Positions 35,239-43,803 of a stretch of DNA of 56,840 nucleotides are shown piece after piece. The position numbers and the translations under genes are program-made. Position 1 is the stretch's first letter. Each line of letters begins with the position of its first letter. The stretch covers positions 1 through 56,840 of IMG/VR virus record IMGVR_UViG_3300025120_014829. One strand, 5' to 3'. This DNA is from a virus. The notes beneath the pieces were generated by a model that saw only the letters and a program-made list of their open reading frames with translations, did not search any database and was not told the origin of the DNA.

Positions 35239-35499
35239 CTACTCTAAAATAATCTTTGGTTTATTGCTGTCTTCTATATTATTATCTGCTTTTTCTTCTT
35301 TGTTAATTACTTCTCTATACTTTTTTAATACTTCTGCTATATCTTTAAGAGCTTCGTTACTCTCTAAACTCAAGCAGATACCATGTAACACATCATATTT
35401 TTGTTGTTCAGAAACACCAAATTTTAATATCTCTGAGACAATATCTCTTGATTTCTGTTTATCACGTGCTAATTTTTGTAACTTTACATTACTAGTCAT
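35239..35499 (-). CDS. Hypothetical helical protein
   Basis: An 86-residue protein, helical and charged (KLARDKQKSRDIVSEILKFG, then LKKYREVINKEEKADNN). TAAGGAGTAGT precedes the ATG. It lies between the histone-like and a cysteine-containing gene on the same strand. I do not recognise a family. Confidence 0.6.
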   Translation of the reverse strand: MTSNVKLQKLARDKQKSRDIVSEILKFGVSEQQKYDVLHGICLSLESNEALKDIAEVLKKYREVINKEEKADNNIEDSNKPKIILE

Positions 35500-35501
35500 T
35501 A

Positions 35502-35972
35502 CTACTCCTTAATGATTGCTGTGTTTATTACTTCAGACTTTATTTTAAATTTATTATTACCCTCTATTGAGAGAATTTTAAAAATTTGATTTTTTTCTAA
35601 ATTTTCACGACCAATCACTATATCCCTAGGAAAATTTATATTTTCTAAGATGTCTTCGACTTCTTCATAAACATCAACAGAAACTTGATGGTTGTCAAGT
35701 ATTAAACAAATTTTTTCTGGAAGGCTAATTGATATATCTGACTTACTCCTAACACATTGCAAGTCTTCTTTACCTATCGTTATCTCAGACTTGCAAAATT
35801 CATATACAAAATGTGTTATGCCGCAATTGTTGCAGTTTACGTATTTTGAAATTACTCTGTCAGTCTTTTTATCAATTTTACTGTATACAGCAAACTTGTG
35901 ATAGATAATTGGTTTACGATCTTTGAAGATAGGTAAAACACAATGACATTCAATTAGATGCCTTTGACTCAT
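35502..35972 (-). CDS. Hypothetical protein with possible zinc site
   Basis: A 156-residue protein. Near the N-terminus ECHCVLP and, after about 40 residues, NCNNCGITH give paired cysteines that could bind a metal. The rest is beta-strand-rich (SISLPEKICLILDN, FKILSIEGNNKF). Its ATG overlaps the stop of the 70-residue gene by four bases. I recognise no family. Position in the operon with the chaperonin-like and stress genes suggests co-expression. Confidence 0.55.
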   Translation of the reverse strand: MSQRHLIECHCVLPIFKDRKPIIYHKFAVYSKIDKKTDRVISKYVNCNNCGITHFVYEFCKSEITIGKEDLQCVRSKSDISISLPEKICLILDNHQVSVDVYEEVEDILENINFPRDIVIGRENLEKNQIFKILSIEGNNKFKIKSEVINTAIIKE

Positions 35973-36181
35973 TTTTTGTTTACTATTTTCTCAATTTGAC
36001 TTGCAGTTCTAGAAAATGAATTACCTATACTTGCTTCGACATAGAAACACACTTTCTTTAGCTGTTCTTCGTTTAAATCAAGCTTACCTTCACTTTTAGC
36101 ATCTAACAAACTTTTCTTTGTTTGAGACTTTATAAAGTCTACCATTTGTGCAATTTCTGACATTACATTTAATTTGCTCAT
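35969..36181 (-). CDS. Small hypothetical protein
   Basis: A 70-residue, helical protein with a lysine-rich C-terminus (SASIGNSFSRTASQIEKIVNKK in part). It starts ten bases after the GroEL-like gene and overlaps the next gene by four bases. Small proteins of this layout occur in other large phages. No function can be proposed. Confidence 0.55.
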   Translation of the reverse strand: MSKLNVMSEIAQMVDFIKSQTKKSLLDAKSEGKLDLNEEQLKKVCFYVEASIGNSFSRTASQIEKIVNKK

Positions 36182-36191
36182 TTTAACCCCT

Positions 36192-37436
36192 CTATTTGTT
36201 AATTATTAAAACTTCAAAACTTTCAAGCTTTTCAGTTAGACTTTTGATCTTTCCATTAGCAATATTAATATAGTCGCTTGGTATGTAAAATATTTGATCA
36301 TCTAATGATCTTACTAACACTTGATTTTTATTTGTATTTGCCAAGAATCTAAAAAAGTAATCTAATTCTCTTAATGACTTTTTATTACGTGTCATCATAT
36401 CTGGAAGATAAACGTTAACTCTTTCTGAAGTTAGATTTTTCAATCTTTGTTGTAGCGGTTCTATTTTAACATCACTTTTTAACTTTGCATCCTGTATTCG
36501 CTTTTTAATAAATTCTCTATGCAACTCTATCTCTACTTTTCCTATACATGGTTTTAGTATAATCTTGCCCGGTCTAAAACTTATACAATCACCTGTTTTT
36601 AATTTTTTCCTTACTTCTTGTGAGATAGTTTGACCCATAGCACTAGTAACAACATCAGCACCATGAATTACTGCGATATCATTTAGGACATTAAGTGTGT
36701 TTTCATCACTTGAATCTAGACACACTGGATACACTCTGAATTTGTTCATCGAATTGTTTTTAATGATTGTTTGTTTTACTTCTTCTGAGACACCAAAACA
36801 AAACAAAACGTATGGTTCTTTATTTATACTAGCCTCATACAACATGTGATGTATTTCACCTAACGATTCCACAATTCCATCTACAATTATATATTTGTAT
36901 TTTTTAAATGAGTGGTTTGCATTGTTTTTAAAAAAGTCATAATCAAAACTAAAACTAAACGAAAAATCATTGAAATATTCTACACAAATTTGTTCACCAT
37001 GATATTTTTCAATATTGATTGATCTTTTGAGGCTAGCATTATCAAAAAACCACTTAGCTAGATTACGTGTAGTTGGTAACCTCAAACTCTTAATAAAGCT
37101 TTTTTGCTTTTTCTTGCAATATTTGTAATCATTCCTAACTGGTATTTTTTCTTTAAATAATTTATGCAAGAAATATTCCCCTAAGTACGGATATATTTTT
37201 TCACATTCTTCAAATTCATTTATTATTAAGTTTTTTAAAGGTACTTGATAATCATTAGTTGGCATCACGTTTAAATAATTTAATGACAAATCAGATACAA
37301 TTGTTTCACTGTCATAAATGACACTATTTTTATCCACAAAACTTTTAAAAGTATCTGCTTCTTTTTCTAAAAATTGTTGTACTTGTGCATTACCAAAAAA
37401 AATATTATGAGTCACGCCAGAGGTTGTTGCTCGCAT
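36192..37436 (-). CDS. Divergent GroEL-like chaperonin fragment (apical/intermediate domain)
   Basis: A 414-residue protein. Residues about 180-300 follow the GroEL apical domain by eye: KYIIVDGIVESLGEIHHML (cf. LLADKKISNIREMLPVL), YVLFCFGVSEEV (cf. LLIIAEDVEGEA), VLNDIAVIHGADVVTSAMG (cf. MLQDIATLTGGTVISEEIG). Then LQQRLKNLTSERVNVYLPD (328-346) follows LQERVAKLAGGVAVIKVG. The equatorial ATP motif GDGTTT is absent, and the C-terminal equatorial half is replaced by about 50 other residues. It may bind phage proteins or modify host GroEL. The start overlaps prkA by 32 bases. Confidence 0.6.
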   Translation of the reverse strand: MRATTSGVTHNIFFGNAQVQQFLEKEADTFKSFVDKNSVIYDSETIVSDLSLNYLNVMPTNDYQVPLKNLIINEFEECEKIYPYLGEYFLHKLFKEKIPVRNDYKYCKKKQKSFIKSLRLPTTRNLAKWFFDNASLKRSINIEKYHGEQICVEYFNDFSFSFSFDYDFFKNNANHSFKKYKYIIVDGIVESLGEIHHMLYEASINKEPYVLFCFGVSEEVKQTIIKNNSMNKFRVYPVCLDSSDENTLNVLNDIAVIHGADVVTSAMGQTISQEVRKKLKTGDCISFRPGKIILKPCIGKVEIELHREFIKKRIQDAKLKSDVKIEPLQQRLKNLTSERVNVYLPDMMTRNKKSLRELDYFFRFLANTNKNQVLVRSLDDQIFYIPSDYINIANGKIKSLTEKLESFEVLIINK

Positions 37437-39339
37437 ATGTTAAAATCTCCTCTGCAGAACTTTCGTTATAACTGTATTCTTCAATTAATGTTCCGATCAT
37501 GTCTGTATATTTTTTCTTTTGATCATCGTCTCTTGATTTTGACCGGGTAACAATCCTAGCAATGTCTTTAACAGAAGTTATTAAATACTTTTCAATTGCT
37601 TCTTTTAAAGGACCGTACGATTTATAATCAACAGTCTCACCTTTTCTCATCTTTGAGAACATATATGCAGTAACATCATTTCTGAAACCATCCCTTGCAG
37701 AACCAGTCACGCTTATCATTTCTTCAATGATTCTCATAAATTTTTCATCAGGATCTCTTTCTTCCCGCGTAATCTTATCTTTTACGCGCGTCTTGGTTGT
37801 GTAACATTCAGCATTATCTAAATAAGAATCAAATAATGATTGTGCTTGTTCTTCATAAGCTGTGATAAATGCTTTTGCAATTTCTGTTTCTAGAATTCTA
37901 AGATATTCTTCACGAATGATCTTTTGGAGTATTTCAAGATATCTAGTTTTTGCTTCTTCGTCGATAACTTGCTCTTTAACTTGTTTAATTAAAGAATCAA
38001 CTACATTAATAGGAGTAATCATTCCATTATCTGAGTCTGAAAGAGCGGCATCTAAAGATTTCATAATAAAACGTGTAGAAATACCTTCCATCCCCTCATG
38101 CTTTGCTTCATCTTTAAGATCACGAATATCAACCTTTTTAACTCTACCTTTTTCAATAATAGCTTCACCGTTATAGATTTTCAACTTTGTCAATAAATCA
38201 CACTTATTTGAGGGTTGGAGTCGCGACATAATTGAAAACATTGATGCTACTTTTAATGTGTGCGGTGCAATATGGGCATTTCTAAAGTCTGATCTTTTTA
38301 TCATTTTTTGATAAATTTTCATTTCTTGGTCTAATTCTAAAACATACGGTACATTTATTTTAACTACTCTATCTAAAATTGCTTCGTTAGTGTGCTCTGA
38401 TTTAAATCTATTCCATTCACTTTCATTACAGTGCGCAAGAATTACACCGTCAAAGAAAACCATATCATGTCTACCAGGAGCCGGTACACGTTTTTCTTGG
38501 GTTGCTGTCAGCATCGTATGTAAGAATTCAATTTCATTTTTAAACACTTCAACAAATTCGACAATACCCCTGTTACCCACATTAAACGCACCGTTTAGGG
38601 AGAGGACTCGTGGGTCATCTTCAGGATATAAATCTAGTTTACTAATGTCTTCAGTTCCAATTAACACAGAAGTATCCTGGGAGTTTGCGTCCATTGGTGG
38701 TACTACAGCAATTCCCCTTCTACCTCTTTGGGAAAATGTCGATTCAACTACTTTAAAGTTTTCGTATTTACCTTCATACTCATTTAATAATTTCCATCTA
38801 GCAATAGGGCTTAGATCGCCTTCTATTGTTACGCCTAGTATATCTTCCATATCGCTACGAAGAGATCTAGGTATTAATTGCAGGGGTTCACCGCGTTGAG
38901 GATCTCCATCTAGATGAAAATATCTTTGTCCATCAAGCGCGCTTTTTATGTGTTCTGTCAATGCAGATTTACCAGCGCCTACTGGTCCCATTAAAAGAAG
39001 CACTTGTCTACTTTCTTCACCTTTATGAGCGGCTGACTTTAAAAATCTCATTAGTTTATTAATCACAGACTCCATACCAAAAAATTCTTTTTTAAAGTAT
39101 TCGTAAGTTCTTATTTTATCACCATTAAAAATATCTCTATAAGTGTCTGAATCAATATCAACTGTATCGACACCATGATCACAAATTGTTTCATACAATC
39201 TTTTATGAGCTAGCTTTATTTTACCTGGGTCATCTCTAATCAATTCTAAGTACTCTATAAATGTACCTTTAAATTTTTCTTTCTTTTTTTTATTTCTTTG
39301 GTTTTGTATGAGTTTCAACAATTCGTTTTTACGTGTCAT
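37405..39339 (-). CDS. prkA: PrkA-type serine protein kinase
   Basis: A 644-residue PrkA homologue. The N-terminal AAA domain begins TFIEYLELIRDDPGKIKLAHKR and has Walker A GPVGAGKS (118-125). The usual central YGLVDEL-type segment is replaced, but VFFDGVILAHCNESEW is preserved. The C-terminal kinase-like part includes TRFIMKSLDAALSD and FRNDVTAYMFSKMRKG. Length matches the bacterial enzymes (about 640). PrkA is active in starvation and stress signalling, and works with YeaH/DUF444 and SpoVR. AGGAGA precedes the ATG. Confidence 0.9.
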   Translation of the reverse strand: MTRKNELLKLIQNQRNKKKKEKFKGTFIEYLELIRDDPGKIKLAHKRLYETICDHGVDTVDIDSDTYRDIFNGDKIRTYEYFKKEFFGMESVINKLMRFLKSAAHKGEESRQVLLLMGPVGAGKSALTEHIKSALDGQRYFHLDGDPQRGEPLQLIPRSLRSDMEDILGVTIEGDLSPIARWKLLNEYEGKYENFKVVESTFSQRGRRGIAVVPPMDANSQDTSVLIGTEDISKLDLYPEDDPRVLSLNGAFNVGNRGIVEFVEVFKNEIEFLHTMLTATQEKRVPAPGRHDMVFFDGVILAHCNESEWNRFKSEHTNEAILDRVVKINVPYVLELDQEMKIYQKMIKRSDFRNAHIAPHTLKVASMFSIMSRLQPSNKCDLLTKLKIYNGEAIIEKGRVKKVDIRDLKDEAKHEGMEGISTRFIMKSLDAALSDSDNGMITPINVVDSLIKQVKEQVIDEEAKTRYLEILQKIIREEYLRILETEIAKAFITAYEEQAQSLFDSYLDNAECYTTKTRVKDKITREERDPDEKFMRIIEEMISVTGSARDGFRNDVTAYMFSKMRKGETVDYKSYGPLKEAIEKYLITSVKDIARIVTRSKSRDDDQKKKYTDMIGTLIEEYSYNESSAEEILTYASNNLWRDS

Positions 39340-39392
39340 AAATTATATCTCCTGTTTCATATATTAATTAATACGTTCTCAGCGTAAAATAC

Positions 39393-40721
39393 TTAAATTT
39401 CCCAAACTTCTTCTTCTATAATTGTAAAAAGTTTAACTTCTTTGTCCCACATTTCCCTTACGTGATCCATCACTTTGTCTGCATAGTCTAAGTCTAAGTC
39501 GCGACCATCATGTTCATGTTTCAATACAAGCGACCCATCACTGTCAACCCTGTCTACATAAATATGAGGTATCATGTTAATCCCGGTGTTTCTAATCATT
39601 TCTTCTCTAACAACTTTCCAATCATCGTGATCAGTAACTTCAGAAACCACAGCTGATCCATCTTTTTTATTTTCGTATGCAAAAAAGTTTAATTCTCTAA
39701 AATCTTCTTCATCAAGTAACATTCTTAAGGCTGCTACGTCATCATGATTATCTCTCACTTCAAAACATTTTTCTAAACCATGCTCTCTTTCCATTTTTTG
39801 AAAGATATAAAAACCTACGTGATATGGGTTAACACCACCTAGGTGAGGCCTCACTACTGCATTGTGCATTTTTAGAAAAGGTAAGTGCATTGAATCTGGT
39901 AACTCTAAGTCATGAAGTATTTTGTAGTGCCAGAAAGATGCCCACCCCTCATTTAATATCTTTGTTTGTATTTGAGGCATAAAATACCAACTATCTTGTT
40001 TTACAATTTCAAGTAAATCAAGCTGCCAATTGGTAAACTTGTCTGGATAATATTCTGTGAAAAAAGACAAGAGGTCATGATCGGGTTTTAAGAGTCTTCT
40101 TGTTTCTAAACCTTCAAAGTCTAACACAAGACCTTTTTCTTTGTATGCATTATATCTTTTAATTTCTCTTTCTTTTATTTCACACCTAGTTTCTCTAGGT
40201 ATGCCGTAACGATCAGTCTGGTATTTTATTGCGTGTAGATTATCTAAAAAAGATTCAACTTTATCTTGACCTATGGAAGGGTTTTCAATATAACTTTGTA
40301 TTCTTTTTTTAGCATTTCTCATCCTTGAGACAACATGATCTGGGTCTGTATTTTTAAAACACCTGTTGTTTTTAAAGAAATCACTATGCCCGACACAATG
40401 TGCCATGATTAATATTTGCAGATACAGTGGATTCTGAAGCATTAAATATGCAATTGATGGGTTTGAATTAATAATCATCTCATAAGGCAACCCACTTTGA
40501 CCCATGTTGTAGTTGAGGTGTGTTCTTTCAAAAGTCTTACCATAACTCCAGTGATTATAGTGGCTTGGCATGCCATGATACGACATATGACCTATCATTT
40601 CGTAATAATCACAAATTTCATAAGTTATTTCAAACCAATCTAATCCGTAATTACGAGCTATTTCACATATTTTATCATCCCAAACGCTTAAATCTTTTGG
40701 TGAATATTCAGATAAGCTCAT
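39393..40721 (-). CDS. SpoVR-family protein
   Basis: About 442 residues of the SpoVR/YcgB family, linked with stress response and, in spore-formers, cortex assembly. Family features: a Trp/His/Tyr-rich N-terminal part (MIGHMSYHGMPSHYNHWSYG), AHCVGHSDFFKNN, and the nearly invariant NEGWASFWHYKIL. I prefer the ATG at 40721 because GGAGG lies six bases upstream. The ATG at 40733 is inside the YeaH gene. Overlap with YeaH is about 14 bases; PrkA follows after 53 bases. Confidence 0.9.
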   Translation of the reverse strand: MSLSEYSPKDLSVWDDKICEIARNYGLDWFEITYEICDYYEMIGHMSYHGMPSHYNHWSYGKTFERTHLNYNMGQSGLPYEMIINSNPSIAYLMLQNPLYLQILIMAHCVGHSDFFKNNRCFKNTDPDHVVSRMRNAKKRIQSYIENPSIGQDKVESFLDNLHAIKYQTDRYGIPRETRCEIKEREIKRYNAYKEKGLVLDFEGLETRRLLKPDHDLLSFFTEYYPDKFTNWQLDLLEIVKQDSWYFMPQIQTKILNEGWASFWHYKILHDLELPDSMHLPFLKMHNAVVRPHLGGVNPYHVGFYIFQKMEREHGLEKCFEVRDNHDDVAALRMLLDEEDFRELNFFAYENKKDGSAVVSEVTDHDDWKVVREEMIRNTGINMIPHIYVDRVDSDGSLVLKHEHDGRDLDLDYADKVMDHVREMWDKEVKLFTIIEEEVWEI

Positions 40722-41883
40722 ATTTTCCTCCAAATAACTTTGAAAATTGTGGCCATATATCTTTTTTGTCTCTAATGTTGATCACCTTAAATTTATCACT
40801 TATTAAAGGTTCAAATATTTTTGCCATTTCTTCTCCCCAAATTTTTTCCTGTGATCTCTTTATTTGAATATACCCGGCTAGTTGACTTATATTTACTAAG
40901 TTTCTCATCTTTTCTAAAGCTTTAGGGTTGTCTTCAGACCAATTTTCACCATCAGAACAATGAAATGTATAAATATTCCAACTTGATGGTGAATATCTTT
41001 CCTGCATTATCTGTTCAGCTTTTTCTAGTCCTGATGATATATAAGTCCCACCGGATGATGCTTTTTTAAAAAAGTCATCTTCGTTTGTTTCTTTCGCTTC
41101 AGTTGTGTGTGAAATAAATACCAAATCAATATTCTGGTATTTGAATCTGATAAATTGATATAGTAAGAAAAAGAACGATCGTGCAAGAAATTTCTTTCTT
41201 TTTGTCATGGAACCAGAAACATCCATTATCATAAAAATGACTGCATTAGTCACAGGTTTTTTAGTGACCTCAATATGTTTGTATTTAAGATCATCTTCAT
41301 GAAAAGGAAACCTATCTTCACTTTCTGGGTCAAACGTTCCATTATTAATGGCGCTGTTTCTTCTTCTAATCTTATTTTTTAAAGTTTCTTTCTTTGACAG
41401 TCTTGCATTAATACCTTTAGGTCTATATCCTTTGCGTTTGATCCGATCAGATGTCACAGTGTTATTCTGTTTCTTCTTAAGTTCAGGAAGGTTTAAATCA
41501 TCAAATAAGTACTTTGCTAGTTCATCTAATGAAACCTCGACATCGTAGTAGTCCTCTCCAGCACTATTGCCCGGCTTTTCTGGTTTACCGGCGCCTTTAC
41601 CTTTCTGTTTAGGTTTGCGAACTACTTGTCCTTTTTTAATATCTTGCCCTTGAGCTGATCCTACACCCTTAGTGCCACTACCTACACCATAAATAAATTG
41701 ATATTCTTTAATACCTCTGACGGGTATCTTTATTTTCTTTTTACCGTCTTGACCAATTATGCTTTCTTCAGCTACAATATCATGTATACCTTCTTTGATG
41801 GCTTTATCAATCTTTTCTTTGTGCCTTCTTCTATCTGAAGCAGATCTGTCTGCAACTGTCTTATGATTCTTAAATACTGACAT
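40708..41883 (-). CDS. YeaH/YhbH-like DUF444 protein with VWA domain
   Basis: A 391-residue DUF444 protein. The C-terminal von Willebrand A-like domain carries the MIDAS motif DVSGS (221-225) after VIFMIM, followed by AFFFLLYQFIRFKY-like helices and SSGLEKAEQIMQERY. The N-terminal half is charged and disordered, as in YeaH. In bacteria YeaH is encoded with PrkA (YeaG) and SpoVR (YcgB). Here all three sit in one operon, with YeaH first. Confidence 0.9.
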   Translation of the reverse strand: MSVFKNHKTVADRSASDRRRHKEKIDKAIKEGIHDIVAEESIIGQDGKKKIKIPVRGIKEYQFIYGVGSGTKGVGSAQGQDIKKGQVVRKPKQKGKGAGKPEKPGNSAGEDYYDVEVSLDELAKYLFDDLNLPELKKKQNNTVTSDRIKRKGYRPKGINARLSKKETLKNKIRRRNSAINNGTFDPESEDRFPFHEDDLKYKHIEVTKKPVTNAVIFMIMDVSGSMTKRKKFLARSFFFLLYQFIRFKYQNIDLVFISHTTEAKETNEDDFFKKASSGGTYISSGLEKAEQIMQERYSPSSWNIYTFHCSDGENWSEDNPKALEKMRNLVNISQLAGYIQIKRSQEKIWGEEMAKIFEPLISDKFKVINIRDKKDIWPQFSKLFGGKYELI

Positions 41884-41986
41884 ATAATTCCTTAATTTAA
41901 CTTTAACTTATATAATTATAATAAATGTTAGTAATAAGGAAAGGTTATTTTGACATTAGTTATAAAAAAGACAAGGTACATTTGGT
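41884..41986. promoter_or_regulatory. Divergent promoter region between YeaH and a plus-strand gene
   Basis: A 103-base AT-rich gap. The plus strand has TTGACATTAG followed by TATAAA about seven bases on, too close for a standard pair, plus TATAATA further upstream. The minus strand offers TATAAT-like sequence about 30 bases before the YeaH start, and AAGGAAT as a ribosome-binding site. It probably drives both directions. Confidence 0.35.
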
Positions 41987-42805
41987 ATGGATGACAATAA
42001 TATATTAAAGCTAATTTTAAAAGATTTACAAAAATTAAATGAAAAAAAGAAATCTAGTGGAATGAGAAGTGTAAAGAAAGGTGCAGACAATAATCCTAAA
42101 GTTACTAAAATGGATTTTCTGCCGGACAAGGTTTTAAATAAAATAGCTAAATCTAAAAACGAAGAAAAAGGTGAAGAGTGCTCTGCATGTGGCCATGTTG
42201 CAAAAGGAGATGATACAAATTGCGAGATGTGCAAAGAACCTCTAAACAATTTACAAGAAAAGCGCAAGAAAAAAAGAAAGAAAAAGCAAGTCAGGCATGA
42301 TCCGAATTATAGTGCTCCAGAAGGTTCAAAAAGAGATGCAGGGCTAGACAGAGCAAGAAGAGCATACCAACGAGGTGACGTAGCAGCTGCTGCAAAAATA
42401 AGAAGAAATATGGAAAAACCACATATGAAAGAGTCAAAACAGATAAATGAACTAAATGAACTTTTGAATGATATGATTGAGGAGCAGCTTTTAGACGAAA
42501 TGCTAAATGAATTAGAAAATCAGCTTAATGAAAAAAGAAAGCGTAAAAAGAAGAAGAAAAAAGGCGGAGGTTTATCTGCTGCAGTTAAAAAATCGCTTGA
42601 TAAGAAAGCAGACAAGAGATGTCTGACCCGCGGTTCTGTATATTCTGAGTTTAGAAAGGGGCTAGCAGCATTTTTATCCTCAGGTTCTAGAAAAGGTATG
42701 TCAGCACATCAATGGGCACATGCTCGAGTTAATTCAGCAAACCCAAGTAAGTCATGGGCATCTGTAAAGAAGCGCAAAACATGTCCTAAAAAGAAAAAGA
42801 AGTAA
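41987..42805 (+). CDS. Lysine-rich protein with zinc ribbon and DUF5872-like C-terminus
   Basis: A 272-residue, very basic protein. A zinc-ribbon-like CSACGHVAKGDDTNCEMC lies at about 65-82. The central part has Lys/Arg runs (KRKKKRKKKQ, KRKRKKKKKK) separated by an acidic helix (LLNDMIEEQLLDEMLNELEN). The C-terminus, RKGMSAHQWAHARVNSANPS, is typical of a small domain found repeatedly in marine phages. It could bind nucleic acid inside the head. It lacks the shared K-x-T-R module of its neighbours but leads their cluster. Confidence 0.6.
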   Translation: MDDNNILKLILKDLQKLNEKKKSSGMRSVKKGADNNPKVTKMDFLPDKVLNKIAKSKNEEKGEECSACGHVAKGDDTNCEMCKEPLNNLQEKRKKKRKKKQVRHDPNYSAPEGSKRDAGLDRARRAYQRGDVAAAAKIRRNMEKPHMKESKQINELNELLNDMIEEQLLDEMLNELENQLNEKRKRKKKKKKGGGLSAAVKKSLDKKADKRCLTRGSVYSEFRKGLAAFLSSGSRKGMSAHQWAHARVNSANPSKSWASVKKRKTCPKKKKK

Positions 42806-42811
42806 TTAGAT

Positions 42812-43159
42812 ATGAAGATAACAAGACGTTTTATAAAGAACCTAATCAAGGAAGTAAAGGGAGGCAATTCTTGTCCTGCTGCGACCAAAGATAAGAAAGT
42901 TAACGCTGAAAACAAAATCAAAGCTGCAAAAAACCCTAAAATCAAATACGGTCACCCAAGTAAAATTAAAGATTTGCAAAAGCTTTTAAAAGAAAATAAA
43001 CTTTGTGGCAATTGCGCTGCTTTTGACATTACCCCTAAAATGATTAAGTGTGGCGGAGCTAATAAGAAAGGCACAGCAGGCTACTGTAAAATGCACGACT
43101 TTAGTTGTGCAGCAGAAAAGACATGTTTAACTTGGGCACCAGGAGGACCAAAGAGATGA
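42812..43159 (+). CDS. Cysteine-rich protein with shared N-terminal module
   Basis: A 115-residue protein. The N-terminus MKITRRFIKNLIKEV is the shared module, with I-K-E at residues 12-14. The second half, CGNCAAFDITPKMIKCGG, GYCKMHDFSC and TCLTWAP, carries spaced cysteines and a histidine, consistent with a metal or iron-sulfur site (reminiscent of HiPIP-type spacing). It starts six bases after the zinc-ribbon gene and its TGA overlaps the next ATG (ATGA). The function is unknown. Confidence 0.65.
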   Translation: MKITRRFIKNLIKEVKGGNSCPAATKDKKVNAENKIKAAKNPKIKYGHPSKIKDLQKLLKENKLCGNCAAFDITPKMIKCGGANKKGTAGYCKMHDFSCAAEKTCLTWAPGGPKR

Positions 43160-43551
43160 AAATAACAAGAAGACAAATTAGAATATTATTAGAACAAGAA
43201 GTTGAAAAACTTTCTGATGAAGAAAAAGTAGCTGCAGAAAAAAAGATAGAAGACGAAGGTGGTGCTTTAGGTAAGGATGACTTTGTAAAAACAGTCAATG
43301 ACATCAACCCAGATGTAAATTACAGTGAAGAAGAAGCGTTACGTCGAGCTCAAGCATCAATTGAAGACTTTAAACTTCATAAGGCTACAGATGTATACAC
43401 CGACAGACCAAAAGAAATTAATGAAACTTTTTTAAGGCGATTAATAAGAGAAAAACTTGAAAAGATTGCTTTCTATGACAAGTACAGTTACGGATTAGAT
43501 GATATCCCTAACCAGACAAAAGCACATGACGATATTATAGGTCACACATGA
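43156..43551 (+). CDS. Protein with shared N-terminal module, stopped by an in-frame TGA
   Basis: A 131-residue protein as read to the first stop. AGGAGG at 43141-43146 precedes the ATG at 43156. It starts MKITRRQIRILLEQEV, the shared module, in which L-L-E or E-Q-E occupies the cleavage-like position. A second copy, ETFLRRLIREKLEKIAF, lies about 90 residues in. The stop at 43549-43551 is TGA followed by CTG. The same frame stays open for a further 83 codons to TAA at 43801-43803, so the true product may be about 215 residues. Confidence 0.65.
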   Translation: MKITRRQIRILLEQEVEKLSDEEKVAAEKKIEDEGGALGKDDFVKTVNDINPDVNYSEEEALRRAQASIEDFKLHKATDVYTDRPKEINETFLRRLIREKLEKIAFYDKYSYGLDDIPNQTKAHDDIIGHT

Positions 43552-43803
43552 CTGACTCACGTTAAGCGGAAGGATTCTGCTTTAAATGAGGTTGGCAAAG
43601 TACTTTGGCATTCTTTAGATGAGAGCGGTCATATTGCTACATATGACGTTAAATGGTCTAATGATGTCATTGAGCGTGACATACCTTCAATATTACTTGA
43701 AAAAGTAAAAGACAGTAATGATATTGATGAAGTTCATGAATCACACGGTGTTGAAGGTCACAGATTAGATGCGCCTACAAGTGAAAGAAAATACAAGCTT
43801 TAA
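43549..43803 (+). other. In-frame extension after TGA (readthrough or broken gene)
   Basis: After the TGA the frame continues as LTHVKRKDSALNEVGKVLWH and ends APTSERKYKL*. It has no ATG, GTG or TTG start with a ribosome-binding site, reads like ordinary protein, and stops exactly against the convergent nucleotidyltransferase gene (four-base overlap). TGA serves as a normal stop in many other genes here (the ATGA junctions), so a general code change is excluded. Readthrough of UGA-CUG, a sequence error or a fresh nonsense mutation are the options. Confidence 0.6.

Noticed and set aside
1972-43551. Alternative genetic code (TGA recoded)
   Set aside because: TGA ends many genes at tight ATGA junctions, so TGA as a sense codon throughout is excluded; only the single case at 43549 remains odd.
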